A stretch of 64,000 bases of DNA from Bombyx mori (Eukaryota > Arthropoda > Insecta > Lepidoptera > Bombycidae): NCBI RefSeq assembly GCF_030269925.1, contig NC_085135.1, forward strand, positions 3,100,753-3,164,752. Direction: 5' to 3'. The notes beneath the pieces are model-generated. The model did no database searches, was not told where the DNA came from, and was given only the letters and a program-made list of their open reading frames with translations. Both the position numbers and the translations under genes were made by a program. Every line of letters starts with the position of its first letter. Within the stretch, counting starts at the first letter, position 1. Below, piece by piece: positions 49,561-61,283 of this stretch.

Positions 49561-51737
49561 CAGAGCAGAGCATGAAGACTCTCCTGGAGTCGCTCGACGA
49601 AGATCCCTGGGGGCGCCCATACAAGATGGTTCGCAGGAAACTGCAACCGTGGGCGCTCCCGGTGACCGAGCGGCTCCAGCCTCGGCAGCTGCGGGAAATA
49701 GTTTCCGCGCTTTTCCCGCCGGCAGCGGGGGGGGACTTTGAGCCTCCCTCCCTCCCTTTGAGATGGACGCCACGTGGGGCACGCCTCCGCGTCGCACCAG
49801 CGTTCCCGCTGCCGAGGAGCCCCCTCCCCCTATCACGGGGGCGGAGATCCATGCGGCCGTGTCCAGAATGAGAGCGAAGGACGCGGCCCCCGGCCCTGAG
49901 GGCGTTCACGGCCGGGTCTGGAGCTTGGCCTTCGAGGCCCTAGGGGACCGGCTCGGGGGGCTTTTCGAAGCGTGCCTCGAGTCGGGACGATTCCCGTCGA
50001 AATGGAAGACGGGCAGACTGGTCCTTCTGCGGAAGGACGGGCGCCCCGCGGACTCACCCGCGGGCTATCGCCCCATCGTGTTGCTGTACGAAGCGGGCAA
50101 GATGCTCGAGAGAATCGTCGCGGCCCGCATCGTCCGGCACCTGACCGAGACGGGGCCCGATCTTTCGGCGGAGCAATACGGCTTCAGAGAGGGCCGCTCG
50201 ACGATCGACGCGATTCTGCGCGTGCGGCCCTCTCCGACGAAGCCGTATCCCGGGGCGGGGTGGCGATGGCGTTATCTTTAGATGTAAGGAACGCCTTCAA
50301 TACCCTGCCCTGGTCGGTGATCGCGGGGGTGCTGGAGTATCACGGCGTCCCCGCATACCTCCGCCGACTGATCGGCTCCTATCTCGAGGGCAGGTCGATC
50401 CAGTGCATCGGACACGGTGGGGCGATGTACCGCTTCCCCGTCGAGCGCGGTGTTCCGCAGGGGTCTGTCCTGGGCCCCCTGCTGTGGAACATCGGCTATG
50501 ACTTTGTCCTGCGGGGCGTCATACGGGGTCCCCTCCCCGGGATGAGCGTCATTTGTTACGCTGACGACACGTTGGTCGTGGCTCCGGGGAGGGACTACCG
50601 GGAGTCTGCCCGTCTGGCGTGCGCAGGCGTGGCACACGTCGTCACTAGGATCCGACGGTTGGGGCTCGAGGTGGCGCTCGACAAAACCCAGGCCCTGTTG
50701 TTTCACGGGCCGGGACGAGCGCCGCCTCTGGGTGCCCACCTCGTGATCGGAGGCGTCCGCGTCGGGGTCGGGGTGACCGGTCTTCGGTACCTCGGCCTCG
50801 AACTGGATGGCGGTGGAACTTCCGCGCTCACTTTGAGAAGTTGGGCCCTTGACTGATGGCGACGGCCGGCTCTCTGAGCCGGCTGCTTCCAAACGTCGGG
50901 GGTCCCGATCAGGTGGCGCGCCGCCTCTACAAGGGGGTGGTGCGGTCGATGGCACTATACGGCGCGCCCGTATGGTGCCACGCCCTGACCCGCGAGAACG
51001 TCGCGGCGCTGCGACGTCCGCAGCGCGCGATCGCGGTCAGGGCTATCCGAGGATACCGCACCGTCTCCTTCGAGGCGGCGTGCTTGCTCACCGGGGCGCC
51101 ACCCTGGGACCTGGAGGCGGAGGCACTCGCTGCCGATTACAGGTGGCGTAGCGACCTCCGCTCTAGGGGGGAAGGGCGCCTCGGCGAAGGTGTAGTTCGA
51201 GCGCGGAGGCTCCACTCTCGGCGGTCCGTGCTGGAGGCGTGGTCTCGCCGCTTAGCGGACCCGTCGGTCGGCCTCCGTACCGTCGAGGCGGTCCGCCCGG
51301 TTCTCGCGGACTGGGTGGGCCGCGACCGCGGATGCCTCACCTTCCGGCTAACGCAGATGCTTACCGGCCATGGTTGTTTCGGCCGGTACTTGCATAAAAT
51401 AGCCGGAAGGGAACCGACGGCGCAGTGCCACCACTGCGCGGACCGCGACGAAGAAGACACAGCGGAACATACATTGGCGCGTTGCTCTGGATTCGACGAG
51501 CAACACGCCGCCCTCGTCGCGGTCATAGGAGAGGACCTCTCGCTGCCGCGCGTCGTGGCTAGGATGCTCGGCAGCGACGCGTCCTGGAAGGCGATGCTCG
51601 ACTTCTGCGAGTCCACCATCTCGCAGAAGGAGGCGGCGGAGCGAGAGAGGGAGAGCTCTTCCCTTTCCGCACCGATCCGTCGCCGTCGAGCCAGGGGCCG
51701 GAGGCGGGAATACGCCCGTACGTCCCGGCCCCTGTAG
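49561..51737 (+). pseudogene. R1-like ORF2, linker, reverse transcriptase and C-terminus, copy g
   Basis: From MKTLLESLDEDPWGRPYKMV (49572) through AAPGPEGVHGRVW, SPAGYRPIVLLYEAGK, LDVRNAFNTLPW, GVPQGSVLGPLLWNIGYDF, the active site VICYADDTLVVAPGRD, and the C-terminal CHHCADRDEEDTAEHTLARC to the stop at 51735-51737. Lesions by comparison with copy b: a frameshift at about 49728-49760, single-base losses near 50225 and 50806, and a TGA at 50850-50852 where copy b has CGA. The last 293 codons (50856-51737) are open. Confidence 0.88.
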
Positions 51738-52271
51738 GTAGCGGCCTCCCCCCGGTGAAGGTCAAGGGGCGACCTGAGGGGGTGAGGCCGCGCGGCGCGC
51801 TACCAGCACTCTTGCGCGCTGCCGTGGAGTGAATAGAGCGACCGGTCGACGGTGTATCGCGTCCCGACCCGGCAGGCTGGTTCTGGTCCAGCGGGGTATT
51901 CCGGGACACCAGCGGCACCGTCTGGGCGGCCCGACGGGCTGCCGTACCGAGACGGCCGACGTTTCAGAGCCTTCGATTCGCCTCGAAGGCTCCGTCGGCT
52001 GGGCGTCCTTTGGGTGAGCCGCGCCGTCTGGTTGTAGTGTTGACCGCGGTAGCCCCCCTACCTCACCCGGGTTCTGACCTCGGAGGGGATCGGACGTCGG
52101 GTGTAAGAGTGCAGGGGAGTCGTTTAGTGGGTGGGTCCTAAAATCCTTGGGCCCGCGGTCTGCTCACAACACCATGCAGATCGTTGAGTCTCACATACCC
52201 CGCGCGCCCCTTTTGCGCGGGGACCTCGTAGGAGGTTCGGCCCTCTACCCGAAAAAAAAAAAAAAAAAAAA

Positions 52272-53638
52272 GGTATTGTTCGATTTAAAGCAAGATTAGT
52301 AATCAAAGGATGTGCTCAAAGAAAAGGAAATGACTATGATGAGGTATATGCTCCCGTGGTCAGATATTCCTCAGTTCGATTCTTGCTTGCTCTAGCTGCT
52401 AAGTATGACCTGAAAATGATTCAGATGGATGCAATAAGTGCATTTCTTCAGGGTGACATTGACACAGATATTTACATGTCACAGCCAGAATGTTACAAAG
52501 AAAATGCCCAGGTATGTCACCTTCATAATTCAATCTATGGACTTAAGCAAGCTAGCCGGCAATGGAACCTAAAATTGAACAATACTTTAATTAAAATAGG
52601 ATTAGAAAGGTCTAAAATTGACCTATGTATTTATTATTCAGTAAGTAAGTTTAAAATGATATATATTGCAGTATGGGTCGATGATTTTCTTATTTTTACA
52701 AATGATAAAGATACAGTTATAAAAATCAAAGAAAATTTTATGTTAGAGTTCTGTATGAAAGACCTAGGTGAGATTCAGCAATGTATTGGTATAAACGTTA
52801 AAAGAAACCGTGAGGCAGGTGTGATTATGATTGACCAGGAGAAATATATCAATTTAATTTAAGAACGCTTTGGCATGTCTGAGTGCAAACCAGTGCGTAC
52901 TCCCATAGAGGTAAATATAAAATTTGATAAGAAACCTGAAAATGAAATCAGCAATTTCCCATACAGGCAAGCAGTTGGTTGTCTTATGTATCTGGCACAG
53001 GTAACACGACCTGACATCACATTTACAGTGAATAAATTGAGTCAGTTCTGTAATAATCCAGGGGTTCAACACTGGCTTGGAGTTAAAAGGATCATGAGAT
53101 ACCTTCAGGGCACCAAGGATCTCAAGTTATGTTATGTAAAAGAAGACTCTAAAGCAATAACTGGGTATTGCGATGCAGATTGGGCAAGTGACCCATTAGA
53201 CAGGAGATCATGCACAGGTTACAGTATTATCTATCAAAATGCATGCATATCCTGGAGTTCCTGTAAGCAACAGACTGTAGCCCTATCTACAGCAGAGGCC
53301 GAGTATATGGCGATGGCATCGGCGACCCAGGAGGCCTTGTGGCTTCGTCAACTACAAGAAGAACTGGACCAAGGCCTGGACAGTGCGTTAGTTATTTATA
53401 GTGATAATCAAAGTGCATTAAGACTAGCGTCAACAGATTGTTATAAACCTAAGACTAAGCACATAGAAATTAGATTACACTTTCTTAGAGAAAACATATT
53501 GAAGGGTAAAGTTAAATTTCAATTTATTAATGGTTGTAATATGATAGCTGATAATTTAACAAAGGGTGTAACGCTAGAAAAACATTTGTATTGTATAAGT
53601 AAAATGGGTTTGCGTTCAAGAGGGAGTGTTGGAATATG
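52272..53638 (+). pseudogene. Copia-type pol, reverse transcriptase and RNase H
   Basis: The frame begins inside RT (FKARLVIKGCAQRKGNDYDE). It has MDAISAFLQGDIDTDIYMSQ, SIYGLKQASRQWN, the catalytic VWVDDFLIFTND and DLGEIQQCIGI. RNase H follows: GYCDADWASDPLDRRSCTGY, TVALSTAEAEYMAMASATQE, YSDNQSALRLA and TKHIEIRLHFLREN. A TAA at 52859-52861 breaks one continuous frame. This is Ty1/copia motif wording (SxAEAEY, TKHIEI), quite unlike the gypsy and BEL elements nearby. Gag, protease and integrase are missing because the R1-like element ends exactly at 52271. Confidence 0.92.
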
Positions 53639-53940
53639 AGAACGCACCCATATTTATTATGTTGCCAGTACTGATTTTGTACCAATTATATTGGCTATAC
53701 TTTTTTCTTGCCTTGTCACTTCGTCTGTTCATGTATGTAAAGTGTTTTTCTATAATATACGTGAGGCATTTTTTATTCAAGTTCAAGTTATTTATTTATC
53801 AACCCAGTTGTTCGATTTTGGGGTTTACATTTTGAAATCTCCCGCCAACTTGCCCGGTACCCGCGCAATCAAAACTGAGCGCGACACTAGCGCTACGTGT
53901 TGCCGCAGTTTGTGCAACATTTGAAAAAGGAGTCGTGAAA
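53617..53940 (+). repeat. 3' LTR of the copia element (start defined, end uncertain)
   Basis: CAAGAGGGAG immediately before TGTTGGAATATGAGAAC (53627) looks like a polypurine tract and an LTR start. TGTTGGAATAT is a common copia LTR opening. The right end cannot be placed without the partner LTR. Confidence 0.68.
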
Positions 53941-54624
53941 TCTTTGAGCAGTTGGCGGTAAGTCCGTAATTCTTTAAATCTTTAAAATATCATAAAACTG
54001 AGCTATCGTACATTTATGATCATTCGACCGGATTTTACCTGTTACGAAATCAAATACCAGTGATTCAGTATAACAAAGACATCATTATTGTAAAAACAAT
54101 TCCTACAAAAACTTTTATTCGTAAGTAGGTAGTTGTGTGTTTTTGTGAAAAACATAACTTCTGTGTTTTGTGTTTTACAATAAAGAAATTTATACAGTGA
54201 TTCATAATATACATCGGCGTTCAGGTATTTAGTATTATTTTCGTTACAATATTAAACTTTATTTCAAATTTGTTGCGAACTTTATACTACTTAAACATAT
54301 CTGACGCCTTGCCGCCATTACTTGCACGAAATTAAATTTCAATAAAATAACCATAAAATATTTTTATTGATAATTCTTATTGTTTGTTAAATCTTAGAAT
54401 CTTTAATTTTGTCGTATTAAATAGATGTAACTGTAGTTTTTTCTTCGAATATTAATTAATTAATTATTAATATTGTTTTGTGTTACAATTTTACTTGGTA
54501 GAACTTTCTTTTAATATTTGTTGTTTGATTATTCGTATTTTATAATATTCTACTAATTCTTAAATTGTGTTTTAAACAAATTAATTTGTAAATTCATAAG
54601 TACCTACCTAAATAAAATTGTAAG
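53941..54624 (+). other. Leader/LTR region before the BEL/Pao gag, no gene
   Basis: AT-rich sequence with ACAATAAAG (about 54178). By position it should hold the 5' LTR and leader of BEL-1, but the partner LTR lies beyond the window. Confidence 0.4.
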
Positions 54625-55620
54625 ATGACGAAAGCAACATCTGGAAAAAAAGTAATAATTTCCGATGACGATGTCGATCAGTTGTTGCAACCACATCAGA
54701 CAACCAAGGAGATGGCATTTATGCGTTTACAATCGTTGTACGAGATGTCACGAGTAGTTATAAGTAATACTGATATGCAGCCACAATTTCGCGCCCGTTT
54801 TAGAGATATTGTCGCTTTGAGAACTGCATATGAAAGTGCTATGAGTGAAATGATTTGTGTCCAAAAACGTTATAATGCGTCGTATGTACCGTCATACGAC
54901 CAAATCAAAGCATTTGATGAGATGTATTACTCTGTTTGTGATATCGCGGATAGTCTAAATTTATCAGGTAGTGATAATACTAGATGTGATTTCGGTTCCG
55001 GTAAAACTGTAAAACCTCGATTACCGAAATTAGAAATTTTCCACTTTGACGGAAAGTTAGAAAATTGGCCCACATTTAGAGACACTTTTACTAGTTTAGT
55101 ACATTCTAATACTGATATAGTTGATATTGAAAAATTTTATTACTTATTGTCGGCTGTGAGTGGCCCAGCTCTCACTATCGTAAAATCAATGCCGATAACA
55201 GCAACAAATTATTCCATTGTATGGAATTCTTTAATTACACGTTTTGAAAACAAGAGGGCGCTAGCGACTTCATATTTAGATAAAGTCTTTAGTTTCAAAC
55301 CATTACAATATGAGTCAGTAGACGGCCTAAATGCCTTTTTACAAGCGTGTCAAGATAGCGTCAAAGCATTAAAATCATTAGACATACCAGATTTATCAAG
55401 TTTTGTTTTGTTTTATGTATCTTTGCGTAATCTGGATTCAACTACTAGGCGCGCATTTGAAAACAAAAATGTACCGGGTGATCTTCCGACATTTGAGGGT
55501 CTTATCGCTTTCGTGGAGAACCAGGTCCGTGTCCTGGAAATGTCGGAAAGTAAATCGGTCTCTAACCAAAGCACAGACAATGCAAAACCTATATACGCAA
55601 AGGGTTACCAGAATACCAGT
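54625..55620 (+). pseudogene. BEL-1 gag, N-terminal 332 codons
   Basis: The ATG at 54625 (MTKATSGKKVIISDDDVDQL) follows a leader without other ATG-led long frames. The BEL/Pao gag core is clear: LPKLEIFHFDGKLENWPTFR, DTFTSLVHSNTDIVDIEKFY, YLLSAVSGPALTIVKSMPIT, SLITRFENKRALATSYLDKV and LRNLDSTTRRAFE. The frame is cut by BEL-2 at 55621 with SYQNTS-type sequence and continues at 61289. Confidence 0.9.
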
Positions 55621-56044
55621 TGTACAGTAAGGAACGAAATAAGTCTGAAGACTTACCGGTTCGCCTTCCTTCCACTGCCTCGCGCTCCCTGGGCTCAGCG
55701 TCGTTTCCGGAGGTGGAACCGTCTGTCCCTTGACTGGTACACGATGAACAATTGTCGTTGGTTCTAATGGTTACGCGTGACTTGCGTTGGGTAATTTTTG
55801 TTGTTTGTAATAAAAGAATGTCTGCCGCGGAACGCGTGTGCTAAGTTACTATACGACGGCGACCTCTGCCCGTAGGCTTGGAGGGGTTGCTCAGCAAGCT
55901 TCTGGTTGGCTAGTCGGCCGTCTACAGGCGAGATCGAACCTTACTGTACCTAGGTTAAGATTTGTGTTGTCTTGAAGATGTATTGCCTAATACTCGATAT
56001 TAATAAAAATATAGAAACACGAAAATCTGTTTCAGTACGAAACA
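55621..56044 (-). repeat. 3' LTR of BEL-2
   Basis: 424 bp; on the minus strand it starts TGTTTCGTACTG and ends CTTACTGTACA. AATAAAAG-type signals are visible on both strands. Confidence 0.94.
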
Positions 56045-56195
56045 TGCCGCTCACCTTAAAATAATGCAATTGTTTTAACACTACTTATGAAGGAATTTAA
56101 AAACTCAGTAACTCAACCACGTATGTGTGAAAATTAAAAGTACTAATAAAAATAAAAGAAAAAACAATGAATGACATAATAATAATAATAAAAAG

Positions 56196-59100
56196 TTAAT
56201 TTATTGGAAGTGGACAAAGTTTGACTACTGCACGTTTAACGAAGGTATTACCGATTTGAACAGTTACTACGCGAGTAGCATTGTCGGACCCGGGATGAAG
56301 AGCGTGTACGCGAGCCAGTCTCCAGTGTAATGGAGGAAGATTATCGTCGCGTACCACGACAATGGTGCCTTCACGTATGAGTGGTCCGCGATTTTGAAAC
56401 CATTTATTGCGTTGTTGGATTTCATGTAAATACTCGCGACTCCAACGTTTCCAAAAGTGTTGACGACACTGCTGTACCCAACGCCATCTGGTCAGTTTAT
56501 TTGAAGTAGTCTCCGTCAATGAGACATCTGGCAGAGCCGTTAAAGGACCTCCAATTAAAAAATGAGAAGGTGTTAAGGGTAAAGGGTCCGTAGGATCGCT
56601 ACTTAACACACAGAGTGGTCGTGAATTGAGTACGGCCTCAATTTGACAAAGAAGTGTATGCATCTCATCATACGTCTGTGTTTGTGTGCCTAACACACGG
56701 TAAAGGTGTTGCTTAAAACTTTTTACACCGGCTTCGAATAAGCCGCCGAAATGAGAAGCGTAAGGTGGCTGAAAATGCCAAGTTATACCTTGTTCTAAAG
56801 TTTTACTGTTTAACGTCGATTGTACATTATTATCACGTAAAAATTTATATAACTCTTGTAAATAGTTATTACAGCCAACAAAGTTTCTCCCGCAATCGGA
56901 ATAAATATCGGTACTCATACCTCTACGTGATATAAATCGTCTTTCCTCCGTAGTATTAGGAATGTTTTTGTTCGTGGGCCAGCAAGAGGGCTCTCGGGCA
57001 AGCCACGGTGGGCCATTAAACCACATTCCATTATTTAGAAATGTTTGAGGAAGCATCCCACGAGATGGAGCATCTGCTGGGTTATCCTCAGATGGAACGT
57101 GACGCCAGCACCTTGCTGGAAGTCGTGAGAGTATCTCGCTCGTTCGATTAGACACGAAAGTTTTCCATTCGTGAGGTGGTGATCGAAGCCACGCTAACAC
57201 AATAGAAAAATCTGACCATGCGTATATATCTTCGCAGTTCACACGATCTTTATAAATACATAGCACCCTCTCACACAGCTGAGACAATAATACCGCCGCA
57301 CATAACTCTAAGCGTGGTATCGTCAAAACCGGTTTGATAGGCGCCACGCGAGTTTTTGCAATTAAAAGAAAGCATCTAACATTATGTTGTAAGTCCGTAA
57401 GACGTAGGTAAATGCTAGCAGCATATGCTTTCTCGGATGCGTCCGAAAACCCATGAATTTGGACAGCATATGTATTTGGCAAAACATAACGTGGAATTTT
57501 TAATTGCGATAAGAGTGGTAACTCATTGATAAAGGTCGACCACGCGTTTGCTATATTCACGGGCAGTGGGTCGTCCCAGCCCACTTTTGATAACCATAAT
57601 AATTGTATTAGATGTTTGGCATATAAAGTGACAGGAGCGAGCCAACCCATGGGATCATAAATTTTCGCTATTTGAGAGAGAATCGCACGTTTTGTTATTT
57701 TATCGGTTCCTACTTGAACAGAAAATGAAAAGACGTCAAGCTTTGGGTTCCACTGCAGACCGAGGACTTTTATTTGCATATCATTTTCCATGGAAGCGAA
57801 GGATATGTTGTCCTGCCGCTCACCGTGAAGACTTGGTGTCTGAACTGCCGCGAGTATCGCGGGCGAGTTGCTGCACCACTTTCGCAGTTCGAATCCCGCT
57901 GATTGACAAATACCAATTAATTGTTGTTGTAAAACTAAAGCACGTGACTCGTCACTTTCTCCCGTGACTACGTCATCAACAAACACTTGGTCCCTCAGGA
58001 CCTCAGAGGCTAACGGGAACCGCGTCTGCTCATCGACAGCTAGTTGTCTTATCGTGCGTAATGCTAAATACGGTGAAGAACTAACGCCGAAAGTAACTGT
58101 TCGGAGTCGATAGTCGCGTACGGGTTCATTTAATGATGACCGCCATAGGATTCGTTGAAAATCGCGATCCGACTCGCGTATTAAAATGTTTCGGTACATT
58201 TGTTTTATATCTGCCGTGAAAGCAATAGAATTTAATCTAAATTTTAGTAAAACATCGACTATGTCTAAATGCAATTTAGGACCGACTAACAAGATGTCAT
58301 TCAAAGACTTTCCATTGGAAGTTTTGCAACCTGCATCAAAAACAACGCGCGTTCGCGTAGTAGTACTCGATTCTTTGACCACGCAGTGGTGCGGTATGTA
58401 ATACGAATTGTCCGGGACCAGGGATGGAGTGTTAACTAACTCCATGTGCTCAAGATCATCGTATTCTTTTAAACACGTGTGATAGTCCATTTTTAAGAAA
58501 GGGTTACGTTCTAAACGATATTCTAATTTATTTAATCTAGCTAAAGCTATATTCCGGGATTCACCTAAGGACGGGGAATCCGGTCTAAGCGGAAGGGGGA
58601 CTATGTATCGTCCGGTTTTGTCACGAGTATGTGAGCTAACAAATAACGATTCGCACAAAGTTTCATCTGGAGTGAACTCTTTCCTTTCAGGCAACGACTC
58701 CAGTTCCCAAAATTTTGTTAGTTCAGTGTCATCGTAGGATGAGCTAAAACTTGAATGATAAACCTGTATTCCTGTAGTAACAGGGGAAGAACTGTGATTG
58801 AAAGAAAGACTACCTAACAATAGATAACCGAAGATGCTATTTATAGCTATCGGCGAACCAGGTGGTCCCGTAATCACATTGCCTAATAATATTTGGGACA
58901 GTATGTCCGCACCTAAAAGCATTTCCACTGGTTGTGGAGTATGAAAATTGGGATCAGCTAATGTAATATTCTGTATATGAGGCCATTCCGTGAAAGGTAA
59001 AGAAACACTTGGCATATTTTGTAAAACAATCTTTGGTAAAATAAATGCTTCAACCGGGATCGAAGGCTGATCCCCATTACGAGGGGTAACGCAAAACGTT

Positions 59101-60728
59101 ACGAAGCCATTCGGGTATACAGGCTTACTATCACCCACGCCGAACACCGGAACGTTAGTATATTTACGTGCTAAATTTAAACGCTGCGCGCAAGCCTCTG
59201 TGATAAATGTCGCCTGACTACCACTATCTACAATACATCGAACGATGTGTTTAATACGCGGAGCCACACATACATGGATGAGCGCTGTGGCTAACAAAAC
59301 TGTACCCCGAACACACGATGCAGTAAACTGTGTGTGATTCACCGCGGTCATGACGTGTTGAGCGGCTACGTCAGATTGAGATGAATCGTTGCGCGAGAGA
59401 GATGCAGAACTACTTTCTGTCAAACCACTATTTAATGTAACCGACAAACGATGAGAATCAAAATGAAGCAAAGTGTGATGTCTTTTTTGACACGAGCTAC
59501 ACACAAAATTGGACTTGCATTGTTTCACATCATGACCGACATTTAAACAATTAAAACAAACGTTTTTATTTTGAATGAAAGAATATCTATCACGCGGAGA
59601 TAAATTTAGAAATTTGCTGCATTTATTTAACGTATGCTGAGCCTCACAACATAAACACAGACTATTCTTCGTGTTTTTATTTTTTAAGGGAACGTCATGA
59701 ATGACGCTAGCGGCAAATGAACGTCGCGTACCTAAGGTGGCTTCGCTTGACTTAGAAACAACACGCGATGCATTTTGCGGTAATGTTCGAGAACTACCCC
59801 CATGTGCGACCATTTTATCATTTGTATTTAAACTAACTGAATTTGAGTTTGAAAAGTGGCATGCAGATAGCTCACGTTCTAAGAAGTTTATTAACGTGTC
59901 AATGTCTGGAATATCGCATGGTTTTATTAGAGATAACTCGAACCTCTTACGTATTGAGGGTGGTATTTTACGCAGTAGGATGTTCAATAATAAAAAACTC
60001 CATTGTTTCGTGGGCAATGGCATAACTTCCAACGCTTTTATATTTTCTTGATATACGTTCAGTAAATTACGCAAAGTAAGAATGTTTCTTTCGGAACAAG
60101 GTTCGATATCGAGTATATTGTCGATATGTTTCACTGCGATCACCCGTTTATTATCATACCGTGAAATTAAAATGTTCAAAGCCACAAAGTAATTGTCCTC
60201 TGTTATCGGTAGTGACTTTATTAAATTATATGGCTCATTTTTTAAAGTTAAAAGTAAGTAACGGAACTTCTCCGTGTTGGTGAAGGCATCACTGTCGTGC
60301 ACTAACGAACGAAATAAATCATAAAACGGGGGCCACTCGGTAGGTTCCCCGTTGAAACACGGCATAGGCAAAGTGGGTAGTTTGGTTGCGCAACCACCGC
60401 TATGAGCATTGAACGAAGAATTTAAAATACTCATTCGTCTACTCTCTTCATCCGATTTTTTCAAACTATTCAAATGAGCAATTATGGCGTAGTAACAATC
60501 ATTAAAATCACCACGAATTTTAAGCTGTTCATCTTTATCGAAACATTTTGATTTTATTAGAACCTTTTCAATTTTCGATTGTAATTTTGAGAACTTTCTG
60601 TGTTGAGAAGTTAGGTCTACAACACGAGATCTAAATTGCTGTTCATTAATTTGAGCAACTTGTAGTGTACGTTTGATATCGTCAAGAATTATTTCGCGTT
60701 CAAACAAATCTTGTTCGATATCCGCCAT
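56196..60728 (-). CDS. BEL-2 gag-pol polyprotein (1510 codons), integrase region deleted
   Basis: A single frame from MADIEQDLFEREIILDDIKR. Gag covers about residues 1-330 (LPMPCFNGEPTEWPPFYDLF, FELSLIKPCDIPDIDTLINF). Zinc knuckles are near 360-430 (CLCCEAQHTLNKC, CFNCLNVGHDVKQC, CSSCQKRHH). The protease has IVDSGSQATFITE (about 520). RT runs roughly 790-1010 with RVVFDAGCKTSNGKSLND, AFTADIKQMYRNI and the catalytic FVDDVVTGESDESR. RNase H has HGFSDASEKAYAASIYLR and AWSDFSIVLAWLRSPP. Then WPTNKNIPNTTEERRFISRR runs straight into STDIYSDCGRNFVG. The zinc finger and first acidic residue of the integrase are therefore missing, while the frame stays open. Typical BEL/Pao proteins are some 300 residues longer. 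Confidence 0.93.
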   Translation of the reverse strand: MADIEQDLFEREIILDDIKRTLQVAQINEQQFRSRVVDLTSQHRKFSKLQSKIEKVLIKSKCFDKDEQLKIRGDFNDCYYAIIAHLNSLKKSDEESRRMSILNSSFNAHSGGCATKLPTLPMPCFNGEPTEWPPFYDLFRSLVHDSDAFTNTEKFRYLLLTLKNEPYNLIKSLPITEDNYFVALNILISRYDNKRVIAVKHIDNILDIEPCSERNILTLRNLLNVYQENIKALEVMPLPTKQWSFLLLNILLRKIPPSIRKRFELSLIKPCDIPDIDTLINFLERELSACHFSNSNSVSLNTNDKMVAHGGSSRTLPQNASRVVSKSSEATLGTRRSFAASVIHDVPLKNKNTKNSLCLCCEAQHTLNKCSKFLNLSPRDRYSFIQNKNVCFNCLNVGHDVKQCKSNFVCSSCQKRHHTLLHFDSHRLSVTLNSGLTESSSASLSRNDSSQSDVAAQHVMTAVNHTQFTASCVRGTVLLATALIHVCVAPRIKHIVRCIVDSGSQATFITEACAQRLNLARKYTNVPVFGVGDSKPVYPNGFVTFCVTPRNGDQPSIPVEAFILPKIVLQNMPSVSLPFTEWPHIQNITLADPNFHTPQPVEMLLGADILSQILLGNVITGPPGSPIAINSIFGYLLLGSLSFNHSSSPVTTGIQVYHSSFSSSYDDTELTKFWELESLPERKEFTPDETLCESLFVSSHTRDKTGRYIVPLPLRPDSPSLGESRNIALARLNKLEYRLERNPFLKMDYHTCLKEYDDLEHMELVNTPSLVPDNSYYIPHHCVVKESSTTTRTRVVFDAGCKTSNGKSLNDILLVGPKLHLDIVDVLLKFRLNSIAFTADIKQMYRNILIRESDRDFQRILWRSSLNEPVRDYRLRTVTFGVSSSPYLALRTIRQLAVDEQTRFPLASEVLRDQVFVDDVVTGESDESRALVLQQQLIGICQSAGFELRKWCSNSPAILAAVQTPSLHGERQDNISFASMENDMQIKVLGLQWNPKLDVFSFSVQVGTDKITKRAILSQIAKIYDPMGWLAPVTLYAKHLIQLLWLSKVGWDDPLPVNIANAWSTFINELPLLSQLKIPRYVLPNTYAVQIHGFSDASEKAYAASIYLRLTDLQHNVRCFLLIAKTRVAPIKPVLTIPRLELCAAVLLSQLCERVLCIYKDRVNCEDIYAWSDFSIVLAWLRSPPHEWKTFVSNRTSEILSRLPARCWRHVPSEDNPADAPSRGMLPQTFLNNGMWFNGPPWLAREPSCWPTNKNIPNTTEERRFISRRGMSTDIYSDCGRNFVGCNNYLQELYKFLRDNNVQSTLNSKTLEQGITWHFQPPYASHFGGLFEAGVKSFKQHLYRVLGTQTQTYDEMHTLLCQIEAVLNSRPLCVLSSDPTDPLPLTPSHFLIGGPLTALPDVSLTETTSNKLTRWRWVQQCRQHFWKRWSREYLHEIQQRNKWFQNRGPLIREGTIVVVRDDNLPPLHWRLARVHALHPGSDNATRVVTVQIGNTFVKRAVVKLCPLPIN

Positions 60729-60836
60729 GATGGCTACGGAGCAGCGCGAGTTAATGGCGGTTATCGTGAATTTTATTTTATTACAAATTAAAAATGAATA
60801 CTAACTCAAGACAACACAAGGTCACGCTAAGCAATT

Positions 60837-60852
60837 CGGTTCGAATGGACCA
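60837..60852 (-). promoter_or_regulatory. Primer binding site candidate of BEL-2
   Basis: On the minus strand TGGTCCATTCGAACCG lies a few bases inside the 5' LTR edge. Its complement CGGTTCGAATGGACCA ends in CCA as a tRNA would. The tRNA was not identified. Confidence 0.6.
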
Positions 60853-60859
60853 AAAAATA

Positions 60860-61283
60860 TGTACAGTAAGGAACGAAATAAGTCTGAAGACTTACCGGTT
60901 CGCCTTCCTTCCACTGCCTCGCGCTCCCTGGGCTCAGCGTCGTTTCCGGAGGTGGAACCGTCTGTCCCTTGACTGGTACACGATGAACAATTGTCGTTGG
61001 TTCTAATGGTTACGCGTGACTTGCGTTGGGTAATTTTTGTTGTTTGTAATAAAAGAATGTCTGCCGCGGAACGCGTGTGCTAAGTTACTATACGACGGCG
61101 ACCTCTGCCCGTAGGCTTGGAGGGGTTGCTCAGCAAGCTTCTGGTTGGCTAGTCGGCCGTCTACAGGTGAGATCGAACCTTACTGTACCTAGGTTAAGAT
61201 TTGTGTTGTCTTGAAGATGTATTGCCTAATACTCGATATTAATAAAAATATAGAAACACGAAAATCTGTTTCAGTACGAAACA
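60860..61283 (-). repeat. 5' LTR of BEL-2
   Basis: 424 bp, partner of 55621-56044, followed on the plus strand by the CCAGT duplication. Confidence 0.94.

Larger units (their letters stand above)
46931..52271 (+). mobile_element. R1-like LINE copy g, ORF1 intact, ORF2 internally deleted
   Basis: 5' UTR-like sequence (46931-47068), intact ORF1 (47069-49246), ORF2 from 49237 with a large internal deletion at about 49557, 3' UTR (51738-52251) and poly(A) (52252-52271). This is the most complete R1-like copy in the window and the reference for copies a-f. It abuts copia sequence at 52272. Confidence 0.88.

Noticed and set aside
53941..54624. Copia 5' leader or host promoter
   Set aside because: It lies after the copia LTR start and before the BEL gag; a BEL LTR/leader is more likely, but without the partner LTR I cannot assign it.
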